NCBI RefSeq assembly: GCF_003672135.1
Contig: NC_039517.1
Span: 4,712,001 to 4,776,000, forward strand
DNA length: 64,000 nt
Origin: Ooceraea biroi
Lineage: Eukaryota; Arthropoda; Insecta; Hymenoptera; Formicidae
Direction: 5' to 3'
Part shown: in pieces, positions 50,301 through 60,203 of the stretch
How positions within the stretch are numbered: position 1 is the first letter of the stretch
Layout: each line of letters starts with the position of its first letter
Notes under the pieces: model-generated
The model's input: the letters and a program-made list of their open reading frames with translations, nothing else
Told to the model about the DNA's origin: nothing
Database searches by the model: none
Translations under genes and position numbers: made by a program

Positions 50301-53004
50301 AGCCAACGGGTCATCGATTTCATGTCTGAACAATGCCGATTCTTTCACGCGCCCATTGGCAACATACCGGCGGATCCGACTCTCTTCGGCGCGGATCTAT
50401 TCTACGCCAGGCACCTGCACAGGAACAACTTCGTTCTGTGGTGCTCGCTCACGGAGAAGCCCGACCTGGGCGGCAGCGAGAACGACGATAATAGGCTACT
50501 GACGGATTTCGAGGAAAGCTCGAGCTGCGCTGCGAACAATCCGGGCGCGTACTCGAGCGTCTGCGTTCAGCTGGACGTAGAAAGTCTGGCGGTCAACGCG
50601 CTGCTGCAGTATCATCACATTCACGATGTTGACGGGACTAGCACGTTCGTGGCTTTCCACAATCAGCAACGTCCATCTCTTCAGGTTAGTCATGTCTGTT
50701 AAGTGAACCTTGTCTTAAAAAAAATAATAAATTAATAATAAAAAAATAAAAATTGTTCTGAAAAATACAATTATTATTGTATTAGTATACTATACTAAAA
50801 TACGTTGTTTTATAAAAGTGTAAAAAGAATAAAATAGATTAATGATGGAATCCTTTGAGAGCCTTGCAGCACACGTGTTGTGCTCTTTATAAATATATTT
50901 GAATTTAATAGGATATGGCGACAGGCGATGCAGCAACAATTATTCCAAGCTACGATGAGATTACTCTGTGCAATCCAGCGTTTAAAACGTTACGAAGCAT
51001 GGTAAACGCATGGTTGCTGGAAGTATCCGTTTATAAGAATATATTTGCGGATTATCAATTGGTTCATTTTTACCGGTAGGTTTGTACTATCTGTGCTATT
51101 TATCGTGCTATCGAACGAATAATCGAGAGTCCTATCATTCCAGGTGGCTGCGATCTCCAACCGCTCTACTTTATGATCCTGCTCTACGTCGTACTCTACA
51201 CACTTACATGAAAAAATTATACATACAATTAATAGCAGAATTCAAGACGTTAGGTTGCATCATAATTTTCGCAAACTTCAGCAAGATTATCGTGTGCACG
51301 AAGAAAAGATCTGTGGGTGATGCTTTGGGCTACATGGAATTTGTAGTCCAGACCATACGGAACAAGGAATTGTTCCACAGCATTGAAATCACGTACGACC
51401 AATGTTGGGAATATCTAATATGGCTCGACCTGGTACGCTGTTGCATTATCTATTTTTACGACATAGTTTTAGCAGTTAATATTATTTAATTGATATATAA
51501 TAATAATAATAATAATTACATATAATTTATTCAAACAGAATTAAGTTTCTGTCAATTTTTTATCGCGTTTGCTAGATCCATAATTGTCATAATAATTCTG
51601 ATTATATTAAATTTATTATTGTGAACAGCACAATCATGCTGGTATTAAAGGGCAACTATCGAAGGATACGAACGATGATGAAGAAGATGATGAGAATACT
51701 GAAAACGATGATGATGATGCGGTAAATAAGTACTCTCTTTTACGAATATCCATTCGAAATCACTGATAGTTCTTGTACGAGCATTTTTCTCAGGATTAAA
51801 TTATTTTTGTTTAGCCTAAAGTAGTGATGAACTGGAGCTTAATGGAGTGTCTGCCCAAGGAAGCAGGATGTCAGGCAAACTTCAGCACTGTGATAGCGGG
51901 CTACATAAACACAATACACCAATGCATGATCGACAATGAAGCCAATCATACTGTAAGACCGAGGAGGAGGCAAAGTCAATCCCTTACAGCACCGCTTGGT
52001 TTAGGTGCACTGGAAAATACAGCAGAGTTTGCCAAGAAAATGATATCAGGAGAAATGTCTCAGAAATTATTCAAGTATTTATTCATGCACCTATTGTATA
52101 GTTTATTTCAACATAAAATTGAAGGGAAGACCAATAATTTCAGTGAAATTGTTCTAAAATCTTTTAGGATAGCGCAGAAGATACACAAGAGTTTACCAGA
52201 GAAGACATTGACTCTCAAAGAATATCCTAATGTAAACATGGGTGGAAAAGAGAGTGTAAGGATTAATCCTGCCCTCGAATTGATCAAAGCAGTATGCAAG
52301 GTCAGCAACATCATCATTATACGCTTATTAAACGCTTGAATCGCGAGATGCTTCGTTCTTTGATTGCTGAAATGCTCCTTGTCTCTTTCTCGAAATAGGT
52401 TTTATCTTTGGACAAGGAAGTGGAAAACGAAATTTTCGATTTGAAAGCAGATCTGCTACGATTGATCGGAGTCGGCAGTCACGGCGACGATGTTGAATGG
52501 AAGGAACCGTGTATCTCCCTCGTTCTACCGGAAGTCATATGCAAAGGGTGTAATCACGTGAGGGACATCGATCTCTGTAAGGATCAGTACTACACAGTCG
52601 AAAATAACAGGTATGTTTAAATATCCAGGTAACGCGAGTCACAATAACACGCAATTAATGCATTAAAGATGAAAACGTATCTTCGACGTCGTCGTTGCAG
52701 GCACACATGGAAATGTCCCACTTGCAACGTTGCTTACGACAACGCGGAAATAGAATTCTCGTTGATCGACAAACTGAGCCGCAAAAGTATGGGCTACGTA
52801 CTGCAGGATCTGCAGTGTCGAAAGTGTAAGAACATCAAGCGAGAGAATATGAATACGTTGTGCTCCTGCTCGGGCGAGTACGACAACTTGCTTCCGCGAG
52901 ACGAGATCACGATGCTTGTAAATATTTGCAAATCCATAGCTAGCAAGTGTAAGATGAACGTATTAGCAGAGATAGTGGAAAATACAAAGCTCTTCACTGG
53001 TTGA
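44354..53004 (+). CDS. PolE1: DNA polymerase epsilon catalytic subunit
   Basis: Leading-strand replicative polymerase with 3'-5' proofreading, nuclear. Seventeen exons join to 2,272 codons, close to the human protein: 44354-44436, 44520-44640, 44736-44954, 45155-45381, 45506-45746, 45821-46137, 46224-46470, 46552-47104, 47200-47641, 47780-48017, 48102-50684, 50912-51075, 51144-51432, 51629-51721, 51815-52300, 52399-52610, 52701-53004. Exonuclease motifs are DIE (residues 269-271), NGDFFD (357-362) and YSVSD (452-456). Polymerase motif A DVGAMYPNI starts at D620 and motif C is DTDG (854-857). The catalytic-domain iron-sulfur cysteines C645, C648, C657 and C741 are present. A PIP-box-like QKKITDMF sits at 1174-1181. 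The C-terminal half is the inactive polymerase fold, ending in two cysteine motifs (C2149/C2152/C2177/C2180 and C2211/C2214/C2226/C2228). An in-frame stop at 44333 supports the start. Exon 14 encodes a very acidic 31-residue insert. All catalytic residues are intact. Confidence 0.97.
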
Positions 53005-53065
53005 CAATCCGAGTCTGGTAATTCGATTCGTTATAGATCAGGCTCGTTAATTTTTTTAGGCTACT

Positions 53066-53075
53066 CGGAATAAAA
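53066..53075 (+). terminator. Possible poly(A) signal of the polymerase gene
   Basis: AATAAA occurs about 65 bases after the polymerase stop codon and before the convergent coupling factor 6 gene, whose stop codon is about 130 bases further on. Confidence 0.5.
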
Positions 53076-53199
53076 AGATTGCGACGCTTTCTAATTGAAG
53101 GCTGAATATGTATATTTTTATGATGAGCTATTTAACATTTAATTTATATTCGGCCATCAGTATGCGAATGCTCTATGATGCATGATGTTTGACATACAT

Positions 53200-53828
53200 T
53201 CACTTTTTCTCGGCACCTGTTTCCACTGGTGGATCTAAAACAAAGTGTAATATACATTATTTTAATTACATGTATATAAATGTTCATATATTCTTATAAA
53301 AATGGAACGTGTTATTGACACTTTTTGGATATAGTGATAAAGCTGCACGAATCGAGATGCATACCCGTGAATTTGAATTGTGGGAATTGTGCCATGTCTA
53401 CTCCTTTACCGCCACCATATTGTGTATTAAGTTTTTCCAAGTTGGCTTCTCGCTCTTTCAAAAGTTCTGGGCTGACATCAACTAACTTGCCACCTCTGTA
53501 ATTAGAAAGATTTCTTTGTGGTGTAAAGTTTATTCGTTTACTCATAATAAAAGAAATGTTTCTTAAATTATGGAGAAGAACGGTGGATAAATGCATACTC
53601 TCATCAGCTATGTCTATATATAATAATTTTTTACAATAAAAATTAATAAGATATAATTGTTCGATGGAACATAAGAAGCACTTACACACTCTTGGTCTTG
53701 TATTCCCGGAGTTTATCAAGAAACAGTTGTTGTATGGGATCAGTGGCCTTCTGCAAGGCAGGAATATTGGTACTAATGTCGCGTTTGATAAATTTTGGTA
53801 CGCTGACGATGATACGTGACCTCAACAT
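53200..53828 (-). CDS. ATPsynCF6: ATP synthase coupling factor 6, mitochondrial
   Basis: Peripheral-stalk subunit F6 of mitochondrial F1Fo ATP synthase. Three coding exons on the minus strand (53686-53828, 53365-53495, 53200-53234) give 102 residues, matching the roughly 106 of Drosophila. The basic N-terminus (MLRSRIIVSVPKFIKR) fits a mitochondrial presequence. The family core DPIQQLFLDKLREYK is followed by GGKLVD and, near the end, FPQFKF. The last exon adds only DPPVETGAEKK after a codon split across the intron. A CAG acceptor six bases before the ATG shows an upstream non-coding exon. The gene converges on polymerase epsilon and diverges from eIF3d copy 1. Failing to splice the last intron would give a different, longer tail, which I consider unlikely because the spliced form matches the family. 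Confidence 0.93.
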
Positions 53829-53834
53829 GATTGC

Positions 53835-54598
53835 CTGAAAATAAAGATGCAATTATATGTAACTTTCTACAAATTTGCATGCAGTTTACTTAATAATAAG
53901 AAAATTATCTTTTAGTTTTGTCCGATGAACCGTGATTGCAAACTATCTGAAGTCGATATTGAAATCTTAAGATTGAGCTATTTGGTTATCAAAAAATATA
54001 AATTGTTTCGAAACATTTATTTCATCAGATCATCAAATTTGATTATAAGACAATGATAGAAATTAATTATTAGATTTCTCTTATGTAATAAAAACGTAAT
54101 AACTTTTGTTGGTTAGATCGATTACAAGAGGTTAAAGTTGAAGCTATAAATTAAACGCGCACACACATTATCCATTCATGAACAAGTTAACTCCGGCAAT
54201 AATGTTATATCACGTATATATAATAACAATTATTTAATAAATTCTTTATTTTGCACCTGTAAATAAAATCTTCCAACAGGCTCTTCTCAATCACACTAGT
54301 CACTAGCAGAAGTGAAAAAGAACCTACGTTGACCCTAGATCGGTCTGCCGCCAGTTCTGACGTAAGGTAGGTCACGCAGCAGCAGCCGCGTCGTGTCGCA
54401 TGGCTGTTTTACGGAATGGATTGATGTGACAATTAGGTTTGTTCTTTTTGGATTTGAATTCTTCTATACTATCTTACAATTCTGATTTCTCCTTCCTTCT
54501 ACCTTCTATCTTTTCCGCCATGTATCAATTTTGTTCTACCTGTAAAAAGTAATAAAAAGGAGCTAATAAACAAAGATCTATTGCGGTTAGGCGTCGAC
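53835..54598. promoter_or_regulatory. Divergent intergenic region: coupling factor 6 / eIF3d copy 1
   Basis: About 0.76 kb separate the first coding exon of coupling factor 6 (minus) from the eIF3d start (plus). It must hold the 5' non-coding exon of the former, a shared or back-to-back promoter and the eIF3d 5' leader. A pyrimidine-rich CTCCTTCCTTCTACC stretch at about 54,489-54,515 could be a TOP-like leader. An upstream ATG at 54520 opens a 10-codon frame that stops at 54552. Transcription starts cannot be placed from the sequence. Confidence 0.5.
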
Positions 54599-56508
54599 AT
54601 GGCGGACGCGGACGTGGTTCCCGAAGACACTGCACAGAAGGAAGAAGTCGCCGCGCACTTCCAAGCACCAGCGATACAACACAACCCGGACGGTTGGGGT
54701 CCGTGCGAGTTGCCGGACCAGTTTAAGGATATTCCTTACCAGCCATTTTCAAAAGGCGACAGATTAGGCAAGGTGAGTGTGCAAAGAGCGTGCTCATGCT
54801 TCGCATAATCGCCGTCGTAAGCTCGATTACTGACAAAATGCTGATCTGTTTCTCGTAGATTTCTGACTGGACCACGCCGGCCTTCCAAGACAAGAAGTTC
54901 CCAAGTGCGTATCTCGCTTACTTCGCTGCATGCTTGAGCTTGAACCTTAGACATATCCAACAATTTGATCAGTCTTTTTGACATTTTTATGTTGCGCATA
55001 TTGTATTGCTACACGTATAAATGATATGTTGTTTTCTTTCAGACAAATATGCATCACAATTTGGTTCGGGCAGTCAATACGCTTATTACCACGATGAAGA
55101 CGAGACCACTTTCCACTTGGTGGACACCACACGTGTGCAGAAGCCCCCGTACCAACGCGGTCGCTTCCGTCACAACCAACGCAACATGCGTGGTCGTGGC
55201 GGCCAGCGCGGTGGAATGAATCAGATGCAGCAACTGGGAAAACTTAAGTTAAGAGAGCGAGAACGCAAAGGACAAGCGAAGCGTTGGGGCAGGCAACAAG
55301 GTCTACGCAATTACAAAAATCAGCCGCCCATTAAGATACGCGATGCATCCGTAACGGTGCGACCCGATTGGACAACTATTGAAGAAATGGATTTCCCTCG
55401 ATTGGCCAAACTGTCATTGCCCGGCGTGAAGGACGGTGAAGATGTACTTTGCTGCGGTTCGCTCGAGTATTACGATAAGACGTACGATCGTGTCAACGTC
55501 AAGAGCGAAAAACCACTGCAGAGAATCGATCGCGTCTTCCATACGGTCACCACGACCGACGATCCGATCATTCGTAAATTATCGAAGACTGAAGGCAACG
55601 TTTACGCCACTGACGCGATTTTGGCCACCATCATGTGCTGCACCCGCAGTAATTACTCCTGGGACATAGTTATCGAGAAGATCGGCGATAAGCTGTTCTT
55701 CGACAAGCGCGACAACACAGAGTTTGATCTGTTGACGGTGAACGAGACCAGCGTTGAACCGCCGCAAGAAGACGGCAACTCGCTGAACTCGCCGAGAAAT
55801 TTAGCCCTCGAAGCAACCTTTATCAACCATAATTTTTCGCAACAGGTACTCAAGTCGAACGAGCCACGTTACAAATTTGAAGAGGGCAATCCGTTCATCT
55901 CGGAGGAAGAGGAGAGCGACGTAGCCAGCGTGGCTTATCGGTATCGCAAGTGGGATCTTAACAATGGCATAGTGCTCGTCGCGCGATGCGAGCACGATGC
56001 AGTGATGCAGGGACCCAATAACGAGAATCAATTCCTGACCATTAAGGCGTTGAACGAATGGGACTCGAAAGTAGCTAACGGTGTCGAGTGGCGTCAGAAG
56101 CTGGACACGCAGCGTGGTGCAGTCTTGGCTAACGAATTGCGCAACAATGCTTGTAAGCTCGCAAAATGGACCGTACAAGCACTGTTGGCCGGTTCGGATC
56201 AGCTAAAATTCGGATACGTATCGCGTGCCATTGTACGGGATTCCAGCAAGCACGTGATTCTCGGCACCCAACAATACAAGCCCAACGAGTTCGCGACGCA
56301 GATCAATCTGAACATGGACAACGCTTGGGGCATCTTGAGATGCATCATCGATATTTGTATGAAGCAGAAGGATGGCAAATATCTCATAATGAAGGATCCG
56401 AACAAGCCTATGATCCGATTGTACGATATTCCTAATAATACTTTTGAGAGCGAAGGCGAGGAGGATGAGGACGATGACGAGCCCGTAAATGATGCGTTCC
56501 AGAGTTAA
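54599..56508 (+). CDS. eIF3d: Eukaryotic translation initiation factor 3 subunit D, copy 1
   Basis: Cytoplasmic subunit of eIF3 with an alternative 5' cap-binding fold. Exons 54599-54772, 54859-54904 and 55043-56508 give 561 residues, similar to other eIF3d proteins. Recognisable landmarks are GWGPCELPDQF and YQPFSKGDRLGK near the N-terminus, the FGSGSQYAYYHDEDE block, a basic arginine/glycine-rich stretch, FHTVTTTDDPIIRKL, CTRSNYSWDI, LFFDKRDN, the GTQQYKPNEFATQINL block and the usual acidic tail. No motif is missing. A near-identical second gene with the same two introns lies 5.6 kb downstream. Compared with it, copy 1 has five extra residues, all in the arginine-rich linker. AATAAA follows about 100 bases after the stop. 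Identity is firm; which copy is ancestral cannot be told from the window. Confidence 0.96.
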
Positions 56509-56871
56509 TAACATCCACACTAAGTTCATTCGTCATTAATTGGTTACGACGATATTACATGACGTTTTTACTCATACCTTTGGTAAGTTGCAACAGATTT
56601 CTTGTCGAAGAAATAAATGGGAGACGATTTCAACGTATTTGTTATCGTTTACTTTGTTATCCAACTATTTCATAATAAGATTAATAGATTCTTTTCTGCA
56701 TAATATTAGCACAGCGGTGGATAGTTTTATAAAAGAATGTATGTAACAGGATTTAAGTGCTCAATATCTATTTCATACTTTAAACTGTTATATTTCTCAA
56801 ACAATGGGCATTTTAAAGAAAGCGTGCATATACAATGAATTATTTGAACTTTGCGAAAAAATTCAGGCTGT
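56509..56871. other. Convergent intergenic spacer with eIF3d 3' UTR
   Basis: It holds the eIF3d copy 1 3' UTR with AATAAA near 56,610, and the 3' end of the threonine aldolase on the other strand. Nothing else is seen. Confidence 0.6.
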
Positions 56872-59124
56872 TTAATTGCTGCCCAATTGCTTGATAACGT
56901 GTCTCAATTTACGTATAGCAGCATCCACCATTGAATCGTTAATATCATAGTGGAGAACCATCCTCACTAATGTGTCCGTTAAAGCCAAGCATCTGATTAT
57001 GATTTTGTCGTCTTCGGCAGAATCGTTGACCTGCCGGAGCCTCTCGATGAAAGTCACAGCGGAAACGTCACCCTTGCTCCCTTTTGCTTGCTTTTTCTTC
57101 GAGTTCACGGTTACGAAAATGATGTTGGTCTGCACAGTCCTCGTGTCCACGCTGACTATCTTGGAATCCAACTGATTGATCGCCCGCGCAATTGTCATCG
57201 CCCTTCCGTGGTCCTCTATCAATCGCGGCACCGATTCTTCCAGGGCGACAAGCCCGGCGGCAGCGATCACGCCAACTTGTCGCATCGCACCGCCCAATAC
57301 CTTGCGTCTCCGCCTCGCGTTAACGATGAAGCTTTTACTTCCGCAGAGCACGGATCCCACAGGAGCGCCCAATCCCTTACTCAGGCAGAAGGTGACCGAG
57401 TCGAACGGGGCGACCAGATCTTTCACTGGTACCTTTGACGCAACGGAAGCGTTCCACAATCGCGCCCCGTCCAAATGCATCTTTAGATCATGCCTCTTCG
57501 CCACCGCTGCCAAATCTTCGATCCACGACTGAGGAATGACCTTCCCGTTGAGCGTGTTCTCGACAATGATCAACTTCGAGATTGGCTCGTGCATTCGATC
57601 CGTGCGGATCGCGCTCTCGAGGCTCTCAAGGTCGAATGTGCCGTTTTCGTTATTGGGCAAGGTGCGAAGACTCACCCCGGCCAGCTGCGCCGCGCCAGCT
57701 TGCTCGTGAAGAAACACGTGCGACTCTTCTCCACAGTAGGCCTCGCTACCGCGTACATCACAATGATTCATGACTGAAAAGGGTGAGAGAGTAAGTATGC
57801 AGGTAAAGAATAATTTTTTTCAAGATGAAAGTATATCTGATGAAATTTCGCCCGTTCTTTTGAACAAAATTAAGACTGATTTATTTAGAAACTTGGTGAT
57901 AAAGTAATGGAAAGCTCAGTTATCTATGTTATTATTATAATTTAAATAAGAATGCGCGTTTCAATTTTTTATTTTTTTTATTTTTTCAATTATGTTAAAT
58001 AAGTCGAATGTAACTTTGATTTTTTTTAATGTTAAAAGAATGTCTAAAAGAAGTGAAGATATGGAATTTTCGAGAAATAATAATAAGCTTCTTACCAGCG
58101 ATCAGATTTCCCATTGTACCGGAACTAACAAAAAGCGCATCTTCTTTTCCGAGTAGCTCCGCGGCTTTTCTTTGTAAGTCTAGAAAATTATGCAAATAAT
58201 CAGCCAACGTCAAGAAATGTAATAAATAAAAGTATTTACATTGTTAAAATTGTGCGACCAGGATCAAGGGAAAATAAACATTTTTTGTAAAAGAAAAAAA
58301 AGAAAATAGAGTAAATTTTGTTTTTATTTTGGACGTGAAATAATATACGTTTACACAGCACGATATTCGTAGTATATTTTATATTTAAATTTAAATAAAT
58401 TATAATTTAAATTATTATATTTAATAAAATATTATATTTAAATATATTAATATATAATATATTTATCTTTTGTTATCTATTTTTCTTGATACCTGCTACC
58501 GTAGGATCTTCCTCGTAGATGTCATCTCCCACTTCTGCTTCATACATGGCCTTCCTCATCGCCATAGTTGGCTTTGTAAGTGTATCACTTCGTAAGTCGA
58601 CGATAATAGCCTAGTAGAGTTAAATTGCTTAATGGATCATTAAATCGTGTCGGTTTTCATGAAATGTTACGTAAAGTTAACGTGGCAATATTCAACTCTT
58701 TTGTTCGTGAGCTATGTTCGTAGCTTTTGAAACTGAAGTTTTGCATCTCGCAGAAAATTATTTTTCCACGCAAGCTCTACGTAAATTTTCATGCATGCAT
58801 GCAACATCAAACATAAAGCTTTTCTACATCTACCCAGCTGCTGACGAATCTCTCCCTCAAAAAAGAGAAAATAAACAAAATTTCTTCAAAAAGAAAACAC
58901 CGAATTAATTTGCGTGCCTAATACCTGCATGCATATTTCCACAATATATTAGATTGTGTCACATATTGGCTCGTACTATGGTTGATTAATTTTAATTATA
59001 ATAAATAACGTTTGAAGAAATATAATATTGAAATAATAATAATAATGACATGCTTCTCTTTCCCACTTACATTTTTTTCTTTCGCATAATTACAGATATC
59101 CTTATTCACTCCGCCGTAAGACAT
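56872..59124 (-). CDS. Low-specificity L-threonine aldolase (PLP-dependent)
   Basis: Cleaves L-threonine or L-allo-threonine to glycine and acetaldehyde, using pyridoxal phosphate. Four minus-strand exons (59071-59124, 58493-58610, 58096-58179, 56872-57773) join in consistent phases to 385 residues, normal for the family. The start reads MSYGGVNKDICNYAKEKN, then the typical VDLRSDTLTKPT. The fold is marked by EEDPTV, SSGTMGNLIA, a HLDGARLWNA block (H185, D187, R190) and the PLP-binding lysine K218 in LSKGLGAPVGS. A segment KKKQAKGSKGD near residue 310 is a basic insertion in the C-terminal domain. The exon 1 donor (GTAAGT) and exon 2 acceptor fit well; the exact start could move if another 5' exon exists. 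The gene lies between the two eIF3d copies in the opposite orientation and was not itself duplicated. Confidence 0.92.
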
Positions 59125-60203
59125 GGTGCTAGCACGTAAGTGACCGCGTACGTCGAATCTGCTTTAACGACTGATACTATAGTAAGCACACGATGTACTT
59201 TAAAAAAAATGTACAGATAAGATACTCAAAGATAGTACCTCAATATCAACGTTAAGCAATCGTTAAGCAAACGTTAACGAATGCTGAAAAATTTATAATT
59301 TTTTCTAGACCTAAAAAGATTTATTTATGTAATTCCGAGAAGGTCCAACCTCTGATTCTCATGAAATCCGATGAGATTATCCTAATATAAGATTGTCTAT
59401 AATATTTATTCCAAATACTCCTAAATGAACATATTTAAAAGATTTATTGGCGCAATTAAAAATTGACTAAAATCATGCTAAAATAATGATCACACTGGGC
59501 TAGGTTGTTATGGGGTAGGTTATTGCGTTATTGCCTTTTTGCAAAAGCTAAACGCAATAACGAACAATGAATTTTTCACTAAATACATTTTACACCAAGA
59601 GTAATAAGTTTATGGTGGAATTAACAGATGGTGCTCACTAGTTTAGCAGAAACTCCATTATCTCATATTAGGAGCATATCTCATAATAGGGAATTCTCCT
59701 CTATACACACACACAGTAATAATTTTACATTACACGTTAATAATAAGTTAATAATTGAAAATTTAGTACTTCACTTTTCATTGTGAAAGTAAAACCTATT
59801 TAGCTAGAAAAATTTTAATGACTGGACGAAAGGGCGCTGGGATAATGCTCTCAGCGTATATCTCATATAGTGGCGCCCCTGAGACAGCGTTCGGCGGCTC
59901 GGCCGTCACGCGTCGAGCGTTAGTGGGGGAATGATAGGCGTCGCTTCTGAAATCGGCCCGAAAAGGGCAACCAATTCCGAGCACTGCTCTAACCTAACGT
60001 AACGATTGTTCACGTATCGTTACGTATCGAAATATCGAAAATATCGATACTCGAATGTTAAAGTACCAATAGTTGAAATATCGATATTATATCGCTCAAC
60101 TTTATTAGTAGCGAAGAAGCTCGTGGCACGTGCACTGTACTGCGAGTGTAGCTGGCTGATGAATTGAGCGATCAATGCGCAACAATTGTGGTTAAGTAGC
60201 ACC
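59125..60203. promoter_or_regulatory. Divergent intergenic region: threonine aldolase / eIF3d copy 2
   Basis: About 1.1 kb with AT-rich DNA and a GC-richer block at about 59,810-60,000. A tiny upstream frame ATG..TAA (60175-60195, six codons) ends eight bases before the eIF3d start. It shares no obvious sequence with the leader of eIF3d copy 1. Promoter elements cannot be placed with confidence. Confidence 0.45.

Noticed and set aside
47178..50693. Several long open frames antisense to the polymerase epsilon exons
   Set aside because: They mirror the GC-rich coding strand and have no family features; the plus-strand gene explains the region fully.
53312..53719. Minus-strand frame reading through an intron of coupling factor 6 and past its third coding exon
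   Set aside because: Proper splice sites on both sides and the family alignment support the spliced three-exon form instead.
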